A DNA stretch of 37,727 nt from Fimenecus stercoravium (GCA_018711545.1 DVIC01000081.1:1-37727); one strand, 5' to 3'. Numbered from the stretch's first letter, positions 1-7,619 are shown. Notes: generated by a model from the sequence alone, not told the origin. Numbers and translations are program-made.

Positions 1-186
1 GGCGACAAAGACCGTAGAAAGATTCTCATTTTCCTTACAGAAGAAGCCAAAGGTCTGGAACAAGAATATAATGAAGTAACAGAAGAAATCAGTAACATTT
101 ATTATAAGGGATTTTCTGAGGAAGAAATCGAGCAGCTGGAGAACTATCTCCACCGCATCCTGAAAAATGTGGAGGGTGTTCTCTGA
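1..186 (+). CDS. MarR-family transcriptional regulator, C-terminal part only (cut by window edge)
   Basis: The first 61 codons are the end of a MarR-type winged-helix regulator. The opening residues GDKDRRKILIFLTEEAKGLE match the wing region of the family (the DxRxxxxxLTxxG pattern), followed by the long C-terminal dimerisation helix. The N-terminus and recognition helix lie outside the window. The stop codon TGA overlaps the ATG of the next gene (184-188), so the two are translationally coupled. A MarR gene directly before two radical SAM genes is the known arrangement of the 'radical SAM mobile pair' system, where it is presumed to control the cassette; its ligand is unknown. Base composition is lower in GC than the chromosomal genes from 2290 onward, like the two genes that follow. 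Confidence 0.8.
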   Translation, partial: GDKDRRKILIFLTEEAKGLEQEYNEVTEEISNIYYKGFSEEEIEQLENYLHRILKNVEGVL

Positions 187-875
187 TGAGCGTCTGCATT
201 AAGGACAATATTCAAAACATGAATCTGGTCATCGGCTGTACCGTAGGCTGTTCCTACTGTTATGCCCGAAATAATGTAAAGCGTTACCATATGATTGATG
301 ACTTCAGCAAGCCGGAGTTTTTTCCGAATAAGCTGCGGCTGATGGAAAAGAAGCGCCCGCAGAATTTCCTGCTGACCGGCATGAGCGATTTGGCGGGATG
401 GCAGCCGGAGTGGCGGGATAAGGTATTCGCAAAGATTCGGGAAAACCCGCAGCACCAATTCCTGTTTTTGTCAAAGCGCCCCGACCTACTGGATTTTGAG
501 ACAGACTTGGAAAACGCATGGTTTGGCGTCACTGTCACAAGAAAATCAGAGCTATGGCGCATCGACACGCTTAAGGCCAATATCCGGGCAAAGCACTATC
601 ACGTTACCTTTGAGCCATTGTTTGACGATCCTGGTAAAGTGGATCTCGCCGGTATCGACTGGATCGTGGTGGGAACGATGACCGGGGCGCAAAGCAAAAA
701 AATACGGACAGCCCCAGAATGGGCGTATTCCCTTGTGGAACAGGCTCATGTGCTCGGTATCCCTGCCTTTATGAAAGAAGACCTTGTTCCCATCGTGGGC
801 GAGGCAAACATGGTACAGGAATTCCCGGAAGCGTTCAATCAAGTGTTGGAGATACAGAGAAAATGGCAAAAGTAG
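186..875 (+). CDS. Radical SAM mobile pair protein A
   Basis: This 229-residue protein carries a CX3CX2C cluster motif (C18, C22, C25 in GCTVGCSYCYARN), which binds the [4Fe-4S] cluster that cleaves S-adenosylmethionine in radical SAM enzymes. The rest resembles the Gp37/Gp68-like branch: FLLTGMSDLAGW, FLFLSKRPD, WFGVTV and a late WIVVGTMTGAQSKK segment. The first gene of the cassette overlaps the MarR stop by one base, and its 3' end overlaps the second radical SAM gene by 13 bases. The pair plus MarR is a recurrent mobile unit in Firmicutes named from co-occurrence; no substrate is known to me. Family assignment is firm, while the mobile pair naming rests on recall of the family and the neighbouring genes. 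Confidence 0.85.
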   Translation: MSVCIKDNIQNMNLVIGCTVGCSYCYARNNVKRYHMIDDFSKPEFFPNKLRLMEKKRPQNFLLTGMSDLAGWQPEWRDKVFAKIRENPQHQFLFLSKRPDLLDFETDLENAWFGVTVTRKSELWRIDTLKANIRAKHYHVTFEPLFDDPGKVDLAGIDWIVVGTMTGAQSKKIRTAPEWAYSLVEQAHVLGIPAFMKEDLVPIVGEANMVQEFPEAFNQVLEIQRKWQK

Positions 876-1774
876 AGATGAACGGCATCCTTATTGGAGA
901 AGTCGAGACAAAGAATATCATGACGAAATCCAACCTGCCGGTGGGCGGTTATTCGGTCAATCCATATGTGGGGTGTACCCATGCCTGTAAATATTGCTAT
1001 GCGTCTTTTATGAAGCGCTTTACCGGGCACACGGAGGAATGGGGTACGTTTCTTGATGTAAAGCACTGGCCGGAGATTAAAAACCCAAAGAAATTTGCCG
1101 GACAGCGTATTGTGATCGGCTCCGTGACGGACGGCTACAATCCGCAGGAGGAACAGTTCGGCAATACCAGAAAACTGCTGGAACAGCTTCGAGGCAGTGG
1201 CGCAGATATTTTAATCTGCACCAAATCCGATCTTGTGGTTCGTGACATTGATCTGCTGAAGGAGCTGGGACAGGTCACGGTATCGTGGTCGATCAATACG
1301 CTCGATGAGGATTTCAAAGAGGATATGGACAATGCTGTGAGCATCGAACGGCGGCTGGCAGCCATGAAGCATGTTTACGATGCAGGCATCCGTACCGTCT
1401 GTTTTGTTGCGCCGGTTTTTCCGGGCATCACGGATTTCGAGGCGATTTTTGAGCGGGTGAAGGACCAGTGCGACCTGTTCTGGCTGGAAAACCTGAACCT
1501 GCGAGGCGGTTTTAAGAAGACGATTATGGATTATATCGCAGAAAAACGTCCTGACCTTGTGCCGCTTTATGATGAAATCTATAACAAACACAACCGCAGC
1601 TATTTCAAGGCTTTGGAAGAAAAAGCCGGGGAGATGGCCAGGAAATATGACTGCCCCTTTGTTGACAATGAAATGCCTTATGGCAGAGTGCCGCAGGGAC
1701 ATCCGGTCATCGTAGATTATTTCTACCATGAAGAAGTCCGAGGGACAGAGAATACGGGAAAGCGGAACAAGTGA
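863..1774 (+). CDS. Radical SAM mobile pair protein B
   Basis: This 303-residue radical SAM protein has its CX3CX2C motif at C38, C42 and C45 (NPYVGCTHACKYCYASFM), followed by SPL-like features: IGSVTDGYNPQE near residue 95, ICTKSDLVVRDIDLL, and a partial TIM-barrel pattern through VSWSINTLDEDF. I chose the ATG at 863 because it has GGAG at 848-851 and begins just upstream of the cluster motif; a longer reading frame opens at 719 but would run through protein A. Its first 13 bases overlap the end of protein A, so the two are probably made in fixed ratio and may act on the same target. The target is unknown. A strong terminator follows at 1799. Confidence 0.85.
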   Translation: MAKVEMNGILIGEVETKNIMTKSNLPVGGYSVNPYVGCTHACKYCYASFMKRFTGHTEEWGTFLDVKHWPEIKNPKKFAGQRIVIGSVTDGYNPQEEQFGNTRKLLEQLRGSGADILICTKSDLVVRDIDLLKELGQVTVSWSINTLDEDFKEDMDNAVSIERRLAAMKHVYDAGIRTVCFVAPVFPGITDFEAIFERVKDQCDLFWLENLNLRGGFKKTIMDYIAEKRPDLVPLYDEIYNKHNRSYFKALEEKAGEMARKYDCPFVDNEMPYGRVPQGHPVIVDYFYHEEVRGTENTGKRNK

Positions 1775-1798
1775 CACATTTAACAATATGGCTTTAAG

Positions 1799-1824
1799 AG
1801 CATCGCTTCGGCGGTGCTTTTCTT
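1799..1824 (+). terminator. Rho-independent terminator of the radical SAM cassette
   Basis: An 8-bp stem (1799-1806 with 1811-1818, one T-G pair) closes a TTCG tetraloop and is followed by TTTTCTT. It lies 25 bases after the stop of protein B. Confidence 0.85.
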
Positions 1825-1893
1825 ATGCCCTTTTGGCGGCGATTTTATGGATACGCTGAAAGGCAAACAAATTATAGTTCGTATCACATATAT

Positions 1894-1930
1894 CCCCTCT
1901 TCTTTTAATGGAGAGGGGTTATTTTTTTGC
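1894..1930 (+). terminator. Second terminator-like hairpin near the right end of the cassette
   Basis: CCCCTCT (1894-1900) pairs with AGAGGGG (1912-1918), followed by a run of T (TTATTTTTTT). It sits about 30 bases inside the inferred right boundary of the inserted cassette and may insulate the element from host transcription. Confidence 0.6.
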
Positions 1931-1959
1931 CCTTTTTTGAATTCATCACTTGACATTGT

Positions 1960-2091
1960 GGCAAAGATGAGCACAACACCGGTGCGCAGCGCGGTCGCCA
2001 CATTGGAATTGACCTTTTGGATGCCGCATTTGGCGAGGATCGCAGTAGCGCCCGCAAACAGCGCCGACAAAAACGCAAGAACGATCCACAC
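1960..2091 (-). pseudogene. N-terminal stub of an EamA-family (DMT) transporter, cut by the inserted cassette
   Basis: Reading leftward from a GTG at 2089-2091 gives about 44 residues with the hallmark start of an EamA/DMT transporter: WIVLAFLSALFAGATAILAK, then CGIQKVNSNVATALRTGVVLIFA. The similarity stops at 1960 and the frame then runs into unrelated cassette sequence. An intact EamA protein has about 140 residues per half and 280-300 in total, so only the first one and a half membrane helices are left. AGGAG (complement of 2102-2106) lies 10 bases before the GTG. A good promoter upstream is still present. I infer that the cassette inserted here, or replaced the rest of the gene; the other end lies left of the window. 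The fragment should be non-functional. Confidence 0.75.
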
Positions 2092-2129
2092 GTACAGTCG
2101 TCTCCTTTTGGATGGATTCTCTGCTTTAC

Positions 2130-2157
2130 AGTATATCCTGTTCCCGCAAAAAGTCAA
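2130..2157 (-). promoter_or_regulatory. Sigma-A promoter of the disrupted EamA gene
   Basis: On the minus strand TTGACT (complement of 2152-2157) and TATACT (complement of 2130-2135) are 16 bases apart, 39 bases before the stub's start codon. Confidence 0.65.
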
Positions 2158-2218
2158 TTTTGCCAAGCGGAGGATGGAAAAGCAGAAGCTTCGGCGGTAA
2201 ATCTATATGCAGTTTACA

Positions 2219-2260
2219 GCGCCGTACAGCGGACAAAACGCTGTGCGGCGCGTCTTTCTT
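2219..2260 (+). terminator. Long GC-rich hairpin with T-rich tail just before the acyltransferase gene
   Basis: GCGCCGTACAGCG (2219-2231) pairs over 13 positions (one T-G pair) with CGCTGTGCGGCGC (2239-2251), followed by GTCTTTCTTGTTG. It ends 30 bases before the next start codon, so it could be an attenuator in that gene's leader or an older terminator left by rearrangement. I see no clear plus-strand promoter between it and the gene. Confidence 0.55.
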
Positions 2261-2289
2261 GTTGTAAACGGTTTTCAGGAGGAAGACGT

Positions 2290-3540
2290 ATGCCCAAGCA
2301 ATATAAAATCGACTCCGTTTCCAACCTCTACCCGGCCATGGGCGGCTATGTGTTCCGCCTGTGCGCGGTGCTGCGCAAGGATGTTGACGCGGCGCTCCTG
2401 CGCCGTGCGGTACGGCACGTTGCGCCGCAGTTCCCGATCATGTGCTCGCACCTTGAGCGCACCTTTATGAGCTATGTCCATGTGGCGGCGACGGATCTGG
2501 ATGTGGTCTCCTACGGCGAGCCGCCGATCCGAAATCCCGACATGTTCGATACCGAAAAGCCGAGCTTCCGCCTGTATGTGCGGGGCAAGCGGCTTGCTAT
2601 GGACGTGTTCCACGGTAATGCCGACGGTGTTGCGGCGGTCACGTTTTTGAAAGCGCTGATGACCGCTTATTGCTGTTTTGCGGCAGGCGTGCCCGCGCCG
2701 CCGGCAATCGTGCCGAAGGCGGAAGTGCTTGAAGACCCGTACAAGCAGTATTATAAACCCGCCAAGGCGGCGTCCCTGCTCGAAAAGGAATCCTACCGCA
2801 TGCGTCTGCCCGTTCCGAAAAACGGCGGATTTTATGTGCGTTTTTCGAGCTTTTCGATGCAGGTGTCCGACATCAAGCCCGTCACAAAGCCGCACGGGTG
2901 CACGGTCAACGATTTTTTGTGCGCCGCCGTGTATTTTGCCATCCTGCGCGCGACGGACGCGGAAAAAAGCGGGCTGCCCGTAACGATCTCGGTGCCTTTG
3001 GACCTGCGGACGTTTTACGGTTCGCAGACCCAGCGCAATTTCGCCTTTTACATAAACGTGCGCTTACACGCTTCGGAATGTGCGAATGATTTTGTCCGCG
3101 CCATGCAAAGCGTACACAGCCAGGTGCGCGCCGCCGCCACAGAAAAGGGCGTGCGCGCAGGCGTTGCAACGACCTATCTTGCCGCCAATAATCCCGCTAC
3201 GCGCCTTGTGCCGCGCGCGGTGCGGGAACACGCCATCCGCAAGGTGTACCGCCATGTAGCGGGCAATTCCATCACCACCACGCTCTCGAACCTCGGCGCA
3301 CATACGCTCGAAGGGCCCGCAAAGGATATGGTCGAGCGTTTTGAGATCTACCTCGGCGCGGGATACGGCGGCATCAACACCTCGGCGGTGGGCTTGGGGG
3401 ACGGGGTCTCGCTTTGCGTGGCCTGCGGCAGCGACAGCATCGTGTATGAGCAGGCGCTTCTCGACGTGCTGAAAGAGCAGGGCGTGCCCTGCAAGTGGGA
3501 GCACTTCGCCTACAAAAATCGGGAGCTTGTGGAGGAGTGA
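2290..3540 (+). CDS. Condensation / alcohol-acetyltransferase-like enzyme (CoA-dependent acyltransferase superfamily)
   Basis: The 416-residue product carries the HxxxDG catalytic motif at H108-G113 (VFHGNADG), the signature of the BAHD, condensation-domain and alcohol-acetyltransferase superfamily, in which the histidine acts as general base for acyl transfer. A second conserved zone, CTVNDFLCAAVYFAI followed by ISVPLDLRTF, matches the C-terminal half of this fold. The start is the ATG at 2290 with AGGAGG seven bases upstream; the open frame continues further upstream but without a ribosome-binding site. It stands alone, without an adenylation or carrier domain, so it is more like a free-standing acyltransferase than part of a peptide synthetase. 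Donor and acceptor cannot be read from the sequence; short-chain ester, lipid or polyketide tailoring are possible. Confidence 0.75.
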   Translation: MPKQYKIDSVSNLYPAMGGYVFRLCAVLRKDVDAALLRRAVRHVAPQFPIMCSHLERTFMSYVHVAATDLDVVSYGEPPIRNPDMFDTEKPSFRLYVRGKRLAMDVFHGNADGVAAVTFLKALMTAYCCFAAGVPAPPAIVPKAEVLEDPYKQYYKPAKAASLLEKESYRMRLPVPKNGGFYVRFSSFSMQVSDIKPVTKPHGCTVNDFLCAAVYFAILRATDAEKSGLPVTISVPLDLRTFYGSQTQRNFAFYINVRLHASECANDFVRAMQSVHSQVRAAATEKGVRAGVATTYLAANNPATRLVPRAVREHAIRKVYRHVAGNSITTTLSNLGAHTLEGPAKDMVERFEIYLGAGYGGINTSAVGLGDGVSLCVACGSDSIVYEQALLDVLKEQGVPCKWEHFAYKNRELVEE

Positions 3541-3565
3541 GCCGGCGGATCCGCAAATTTCCCGC

Positions 3566-3594
3566 TTGACAAATCAAAAACGTTCGCATATAAT
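3566..3594 (+). promoter_or_regulatory. Sigma-A promoter of the leucine operon
   Basis: Perfect consensus TTGACA (3566-3571) and TATAAT (3589-3594) with a 17-base spacer, directly before the T-box leader. Confidence 0.9.
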
Positions 3595-3600
3595 GAAGAA

Positions 3601-3883
3601 ACCAATAGAATATCGCCTGTCAAAGACTGTGAAGGAAATAAGGCAAATCGGAAGGTTTCAGAGAGCTGCCGTGTGGTGCGAGGCAGTACGGAAGGTTTGC
3701 GCATAGCTCGTTCCGGAGTCGCCTAACTGAAAGCATAGGTTAGGACGGTTGACCTCGTTATTCGGTCAGACCTTGTTGGAGGTCGTCAGAGGGCGGCGTT
3801 TTCGCCGCTGAATTAGGGTGGTACCGCGTGGAATTTTCCTCGCCCCTGTTTTGCCGAACGGCAGAATGCGGGCGATTTTTTTA
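3601..3883 (+). ncRNA. T-box riboswitch leader, probably leucine-specific
   Basis: The transcript leader has the T-box architecture. A Stem I region contains the internal AGAGAGCTGCC...GGCAGT pairing and a probable CTC (leucine) specifier at 3707-3709 before the GGAGTCGCC stretch. The T-box bulge AGGGTGGTACCGCG lies at 3815-3828. In this class uncharged tRNA pairs its anticodon with the specifier and its acceptor end with the T-box bulge, stabilising an antiterminator and letting RNA polymerase enter the operon; charged tRNA allows the terminator hairpin to form. The downstream gene leuA fits a leucine sensor. The specifier call is by position and not by folding. Confidence 0.92.
3839..3883 (+). 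terminator. T-box-controlled terminator in front of leuA
   Basis: TCGCCC pairs with GGGCGA (3870-3875) around an inner stem TTTTGCC/GGCAGAA, then a run of seven T. The left arm follows the T-box bulge, as expected for the terminator that competes with the antiterminator. Confidence 0.85.
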
Positions 3884-3912
3884 TTGTAATTTAGAAAAGG
3901 AGAACACATGAG

Positions 3913-5646
3913 ATGAAAACGAACAAGTATTTCCCGTTTGTGCCCGTGGACATTCCCGACCGCACATGGCCCACGAAAACCATCGAAAAAGCGCCGGTAT
4001 GGTGCTCGGTCGATCTGCGCGACGGCAATCAGGCGCTCATTGACCCGATGAATTTGGAAGAAAAGCTCGAAATGTTCCAGACGCTTGTGGATATCGGCAT
4101 TAAAGAGATCGAGGTCGGCTTCCCGTCCGCGTCCGAGACGGAATATGAGATCCTGCGCACGCTTATCGAAGGCAATTATATCCCTGACGATGTGACCATT
4201 CAGGTGCTTGTGCAGTGCCGCGAACACCTGATCCGCAGGACGTTTGAGGCGGTGGAAGGCGCGAAGAACGTCATCATCCACTTTTATAACTCCACCTCGA
4301 CTTTGCAGCGCAAGGTCGTGTTCAAAAAGGATATGGACGGCATTACGGACATCGCCGTCAGCGGCGCGCGGCTGGTCAAAAAGCTTTCCGACGAATTGAT
4401 GCAGCATTCCGACATCCACATCCGCTATGAGTATTCGCCCGAAAGCTTTTCGGGCACGGAGCCGGATTATGCCGTCGAGATCTGCCGGCGCGTGCTTGAC
4501 GAGCTCGGCGCGACGCCCGAAAACCCGGTCATCCTCAACCTGCCGAGCACGGTCGAGGGCAGCACGCCCAACGGCTATGCCGACCAGATCGAGTATTTCT
4601 GCCGCCATTTGAAGAATCGTGACAGCGCCATCATCAGCCTGCACCCGCACAATGACCGCGGCACGGCGGTCGCGGCGGCGGAGCTGGGACTGCTCGCGGG
4701 CGCAGACCGCATCGAGGGCACGCTGTTCGGCAACGGCGAACGCACGGGCAATGTGGATTTGGTAACGCTCGCTTTGAATATGTACACGCAGAACGTGGAC
4801 TGCAAGCTGGATTTCTCGAACATCAACCACATCAAAGAGGTCTATGAGCGTACCACAAAAATGCAGGTAGGTCCCCGCCAGCCGTATGCGGGCGAGCTTG
4901 TGTTCACGGCGTTCTCGGGCTCGCATCAGGATGCCATCAACAAGGGTAAAGCCTATATGGCGGAAACACACTCCGACCGCTGGGAAGTGCCGTATCTGCC
5001 CATCGACCCTGCCGACGTCGGGCGCGAATACGAGCCGATCATCCGCATCAACAGCCAGTCCGGCAAGGGCGGCGCAGCGTATGTGATGCACGAGTTCGGC
5101 TTCAAGATGCCCAAGGCGATGCACCCCGAATTCGGCGCGGTCGTGCAGGCGGCGTGCGAGAAGACGGGCAAGGAATTGAAAGGGCAGGAGGTCTTCGACC
5201 TCTTCATCGAGGAATACCGCAACGTCTGCGGACCGTATAAGCTCCTGCGCCACAAGTTCAGCGAGGAAAAAGAGGAGCACGAGGCGCTTACCAAGGTGCA
5301 TTTCACCGGTACGCTGCAATATAACGGCGACGCGCCCATAGAGATCGAGGGCACGGGTTCCGGACCCATCGAAGCATTCTGCCAGGCGCTCAACAAGGTC
5401 GGCTTGCAGGATTACCGCTTTGTGGATTACAGCGAACACGCCATTTCCCGCGGCAGCGACTCCAAGGCGGTCAGCTACATCCACATCCAAAATCCCGAGG
5501 GCAAGGATGTGTTCGGCATCGGGATCTCCCACAACATCAACTATGCCTCGATGAAGGGTCTTCTGTGCGCGATCAACCGCTGCCAGAAGAACTGTGTGCG
5601 CGCGCCGCAGCCGCCGATTTTTGAACCTGCGGAGGGCGCAAAATAA
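3913..5646 (+). CDS. leuA: 2-isopropylmalate synthase (long, LeuA type 2)
   Basis: The 577-residue enzyme condenses acetyl-CoA with 2-ketoisovalerate to 2-isopropylmalate, the committed step of leucine synthesis. The catalytic TIM barrel shows the DLRDGNQ motif (D34, R36-Q40) and HPHNDRG (H244, H246, N247) that bind substrate and the divalent metal. The C-terminal ~140 residues, from about residue 430, form the regulatory domain for leucine feedback, and the length fits the ~560-580 residue type 2 subgroup. It is the first gene after the T-box. The ATG at 3913 is ten bases from AGGAG (3898-3902). A better spaced ATG at 3908 in another frame reads only ATG AGA TGA, overlapping the true start. 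The methyltransferase gene follows one base after the stop. Confidence 0.96.
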   Translation: MKTNKYFPFVPVDIPDRTWPTKTIEKAPVWCSVDLRDGNQALIDPMNLEEKLEMFQTLVDIGIKEIEVGFPSASETEYEILRTLIEGNYIPDDVTIQVLVQCREHLIRRTFEAVEGAKNVIIHFYNSTSTLQRKVVFKKDMDGITDIAVSGARLVKKLSDELMQHSDIHIRYEYSPESFSGTEPDYAVEICRRVLDELGATPENPVILNLPSTVEGSTPNGYADQIEYFCRHLKNRDSAIISLHPHNDRGTAVAAAELGLLAGADRIEGTLFGNGERTGNVDLVTLALNMYTQNVDCKLDFSNINHIKEVYERTTKMQVGPRQPYAGELVFTAFSGSHQDAINKGKAYMAETHSDRWEVPYLPIDPADVGREYEPIIRINSQSGKGGAAYVMHEFGFKMPKAMHPEFGAVVQAACEKTGKELKGQEVFDLFIEEYRNVCGPYKLLRHKFSEEKEEHEALTKVHFTGTLQYNGDAPIEIEGTGSGPIEAFCQALNKVGLQDYRFVDYSEHAISRGSDSKAVSYIHIQNPEGKDVFGIGISHNINYASMKGLLCAINRCQKNCVRAPQPPIFEPAEGAK

Positions 5647-5647
5647 A

Positions 5648-6406
5648 ATGAATATCCAATGGGACGCGGGCAAGTACGCGCAGGATTTCGCCTTTGTGCC
5701 GAAATACGGGGAGGCGCTGCTGGAGCTCTTGGATCGGGAAACGGTGCACACGGTGCTGGATCTCGGCTGCGGCGGCGGGGCGCTGACCGAACAGCTTGTG
5801 CAGGCAGGGTATGACGTCTGCGGCATGGACGCGGACGCAGCACAGCTTACTTTGGCGCGGCAGCGCTGCCCGAACGTCCGTTTTTTTCAAGGGGACGCGA
5901 CGGATTTCTCGTTGGAAACGCCCGTGGACGCGGTATTTTCCAACGCGGTGCTGCACTGGATCGACCGCGAACGCCAGCCGGATGCGCTTCGCTGTATCTC
6001 CCGTGCGCTGCGCGCGGGCGGGCAGTTCGTCTTTGAAATGGGTGGTGCGGGCTGCGGCGCGCAGATCCACAGTGCGCTGCGGTGCGCCTTCGAGGGGCAC
6101 GGCTTTGCGTATCACATGCCGTTCTATTTCCCGACGATCGGTGAATACGCCCCGCTTTTGGAGCAGGCGGGCTTGCGCGTGACGTATGCGACGCTGTTTG
6201 ACCGCCCGACGCCGCTTGCGGGCGAGCAAGGCATGGAAGGCTGGATCAAGATGTTTGTCAAGGAGCCGTTTTTGCCGCTTCCGAAGGCACAGGCGGAGGA
6301 GATCATCCGCGAAGCCGTCGAAGCCCTGCGCCCGAGCTTATATCAAAACGGCGTGTGGACGGCGGATTATGTACGCCTGCGGTGCAAGGCAGAAAAACAA
6401 GTATAA
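5648..6406 (+). CDS. Class I SAM-dependent methyltransferase, trans-aconitate-methyltransferase-like, in the leu operon
   Basis: The 252-residue protein has the Rossmann motif I VLDLGCGGG near residue 39, the acidic motif II in CGMDADA, and VFSNAVLHWI as motif IV, with RALRAGGQFVFEMGG after it. This pattern and length match trans-aconitate methyltransferase (Tam) and relatives, which methylate carboxylic acids. It lies between leuA and leuB, one base after the first and 16 before the second, so it is surely co-transcribed. Yeast Tmt1, a member of this family, methylates 3-isopropylmalate as well as trans-aconitate, so a leucine-pathway intermediate or its damaged form is a reasonable substrate, but that is inference. 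The start ATG at 5648 is taken because the frame upstream lies inside leuA. Confidence 0.85.
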   Translation: MNIQWDAGKYAQDFAFVPKYGEALLELLDRETVHTVLDLGCGGGALTEQLVQAGYDVCGMDADAAQLTLARQRCPNVRFFQGDATDFSLETPVDAVFSNAVLHWIDRERQPDALRCISRALRAGGQFVFEMGGAGCGAQIHSALRCAFEGHGFAYHMPFYFPTIGEYAPLLEQAGLRVTYATLFDRPTPLAGEQGMEGWIKMFVKEPFLPLPKAQAEEIIREAVEALRPSLYQNGVWTADYVRLRCKAEKQV

Positions 6407-6422
6407 AAAGGAGCAATAGAAG

Positions 6423-7493
6423 ATGAGAGAACATAAGATCGTGGTGTTAAAGGGCGACGGCATCGGCCCCGAGATCGTGGACGAGGCGCTGAAGGTCTTG
6501 GATGCCGCCGGGGAAAAATTCGGATTCAAAATGCTCTGTGACGAGCGGCTGATGGGCGGTGCGGCGATCGATGCAACGGGCGTGCCGCTGCCGGAAGAGA
6601 CCGTAGACGCCTGTAAGGCGGCGGACTGCGTATTTTTGGGCGCGGTCGGCGGCCCGAAATGGGACAGCCAGCCCGGTTCCAACCGTCCCGAAGCGGGGCT
6701 TCTGGGTATTCGCAGTGCGCTGGGGCTGTATGCGAATTTGCGCCCCGCGACGATCTTCAAACCGCTTAAGAGCGCATCGCCCATTAAGGACGAGATCATC
6801 GGCGACAGCATGGATCTCCTCATTGTCCGGGAGCTTACGGGCGGCATCTACTTCGGCAAGCGCGGCACGGGCGAGGAAAACGGTGTCGCCTATGCCTATG
6901 ACACCGAGCAGTATTCCGTGCCGGAGATCCGCCGCATCGCAAAAACCGCCTTTGAAATGGCGATGAAGCGCAATAAAAAGCTGACAAGCGTCGACAAGGC
7001 GAATGTGCTCGACTCTTCGCGGCTGTGGCGCAAGACGGTCATCGAAATGTCCGCCGACTACCCCGAGGTGGAGCTAAACCACATGTATGTGGACAACTGC
7101 GCCATGCAGCTTGTGCGCAACCCGAAGCAGTTTGACGTGATCGTGACTTCCAACATGTTCGGCGATATTTTGTCGGATGAAGCATCCATGATTTCTGGCT
7201 CGATCGGCATGCTCGCTTCCGCGTCTCTCGCGGAAGGCAAGTTCGGGCTTTACGAGCCCATTCACGGTTCCGCGCCCGACATCGCGGGGCAGGGGATCGC
7301 AAACCCACTTGCCACGATCCTCTCCGCGGCGATGATGCTTCGGTATTCACTCGACGAGCCGCAGGCGGCAGCGGCGATCGAAAACGCGGTGAATACGGCG
7401 CTCGAAACGGTGCGCACACCCGACATTTATGAAGAGGGCTTCCGCAAGGTCTCTACTTCCGAAATGGGCGATATGGTCGCTTCCCTGCTGTAA
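6423..7493 (+). CDS. leuB: 3-isopropylmalate dehydrogenase
   Basis: This 356-residue enzyme oxidises and decarboxylates 3-isopropylmalate to 2-ketoisocaproate with NAD+. It shows the family start VVLKGDGIGPEIVDEAL, the substrate loop LLGIRSALGLYANLRP, the catalytic YFGKRG tyrosine segment, the lysine in LTSVDKANVL, and the metal/NAD region NMFGDILSDEAS followed by EPIHGSAPDIAGQ. The length is standard. It ends the leucine operon; a terminator follows 27 bases after the stop. leuC and leuD, needed for the isomerase step, are not in the window. Confidence 0.97.
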   Translation: MREHKIVVLKGDGIGPEIVDEALKVLDAAGEKFGFKMLCDERLMGGAAIDATGVPLPEETVDACKAADCVFLGAVGGPKWDSQPGSNRPEAGLLGIRSALGLYANLRPATIFKPLKSASPIKDEIIGDSMDLLIVRELTGGIYFGKRGTGEENGVAYAYDTEQYSVPEIRRIAKTAFEMAMKRNKKLTSVDKANVLDSSRLWRKTVIEMSADYPEVELNHMYVDNCAMQLVRNPKQFDVIVTSNMFGDILSDEASMISGSIGMLASASLAEGKFGLYEPIHGSAPDIAGQGIANPLATILSAAMMLRYSLDEPQAAAAIENAVNTALETVRTPDIYEEGFRKVSTSEMGDMVASLL

Positions 7494-7519
7494 GCAAAGT
7501 CGATCCAAAATAAAGAACA

Positions 7520-7555
7520 GGCGGGCACTTCTTTCTCGGAAGCGCCCGCCCTTTT
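7520..7555 (+). terminator. Terminator of the leucine operon
   Basis: GGCGGGC (7520-7526) pairs with GCCCGCC (7544-7550), with an inner CTT/AAG extension, followed by CTTTT. Confidence 0.9.
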
Positions 7556-7619
7556 CACGCATACGTTCGTCGCGCCCGTCATACGATTGTATGGCTTTGT
7601 GCAGAAGAGGAGGGTGTGT

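Noticed and set aside
1780..2166. 128-residue minus-strand protein spanning the cassette boundary
   Set aside because: Only its middle (about residues 26-69) is real EamA sequence; the front lies in the promoter/leader and the end is cassette DNA read in a chance frame.
3766..5826. 686-codon minus-strand frame across the T-box and leuA
   Set aside because: Shadow of leuA codon bias; it would also cover the T-box and has no protein-like motif.
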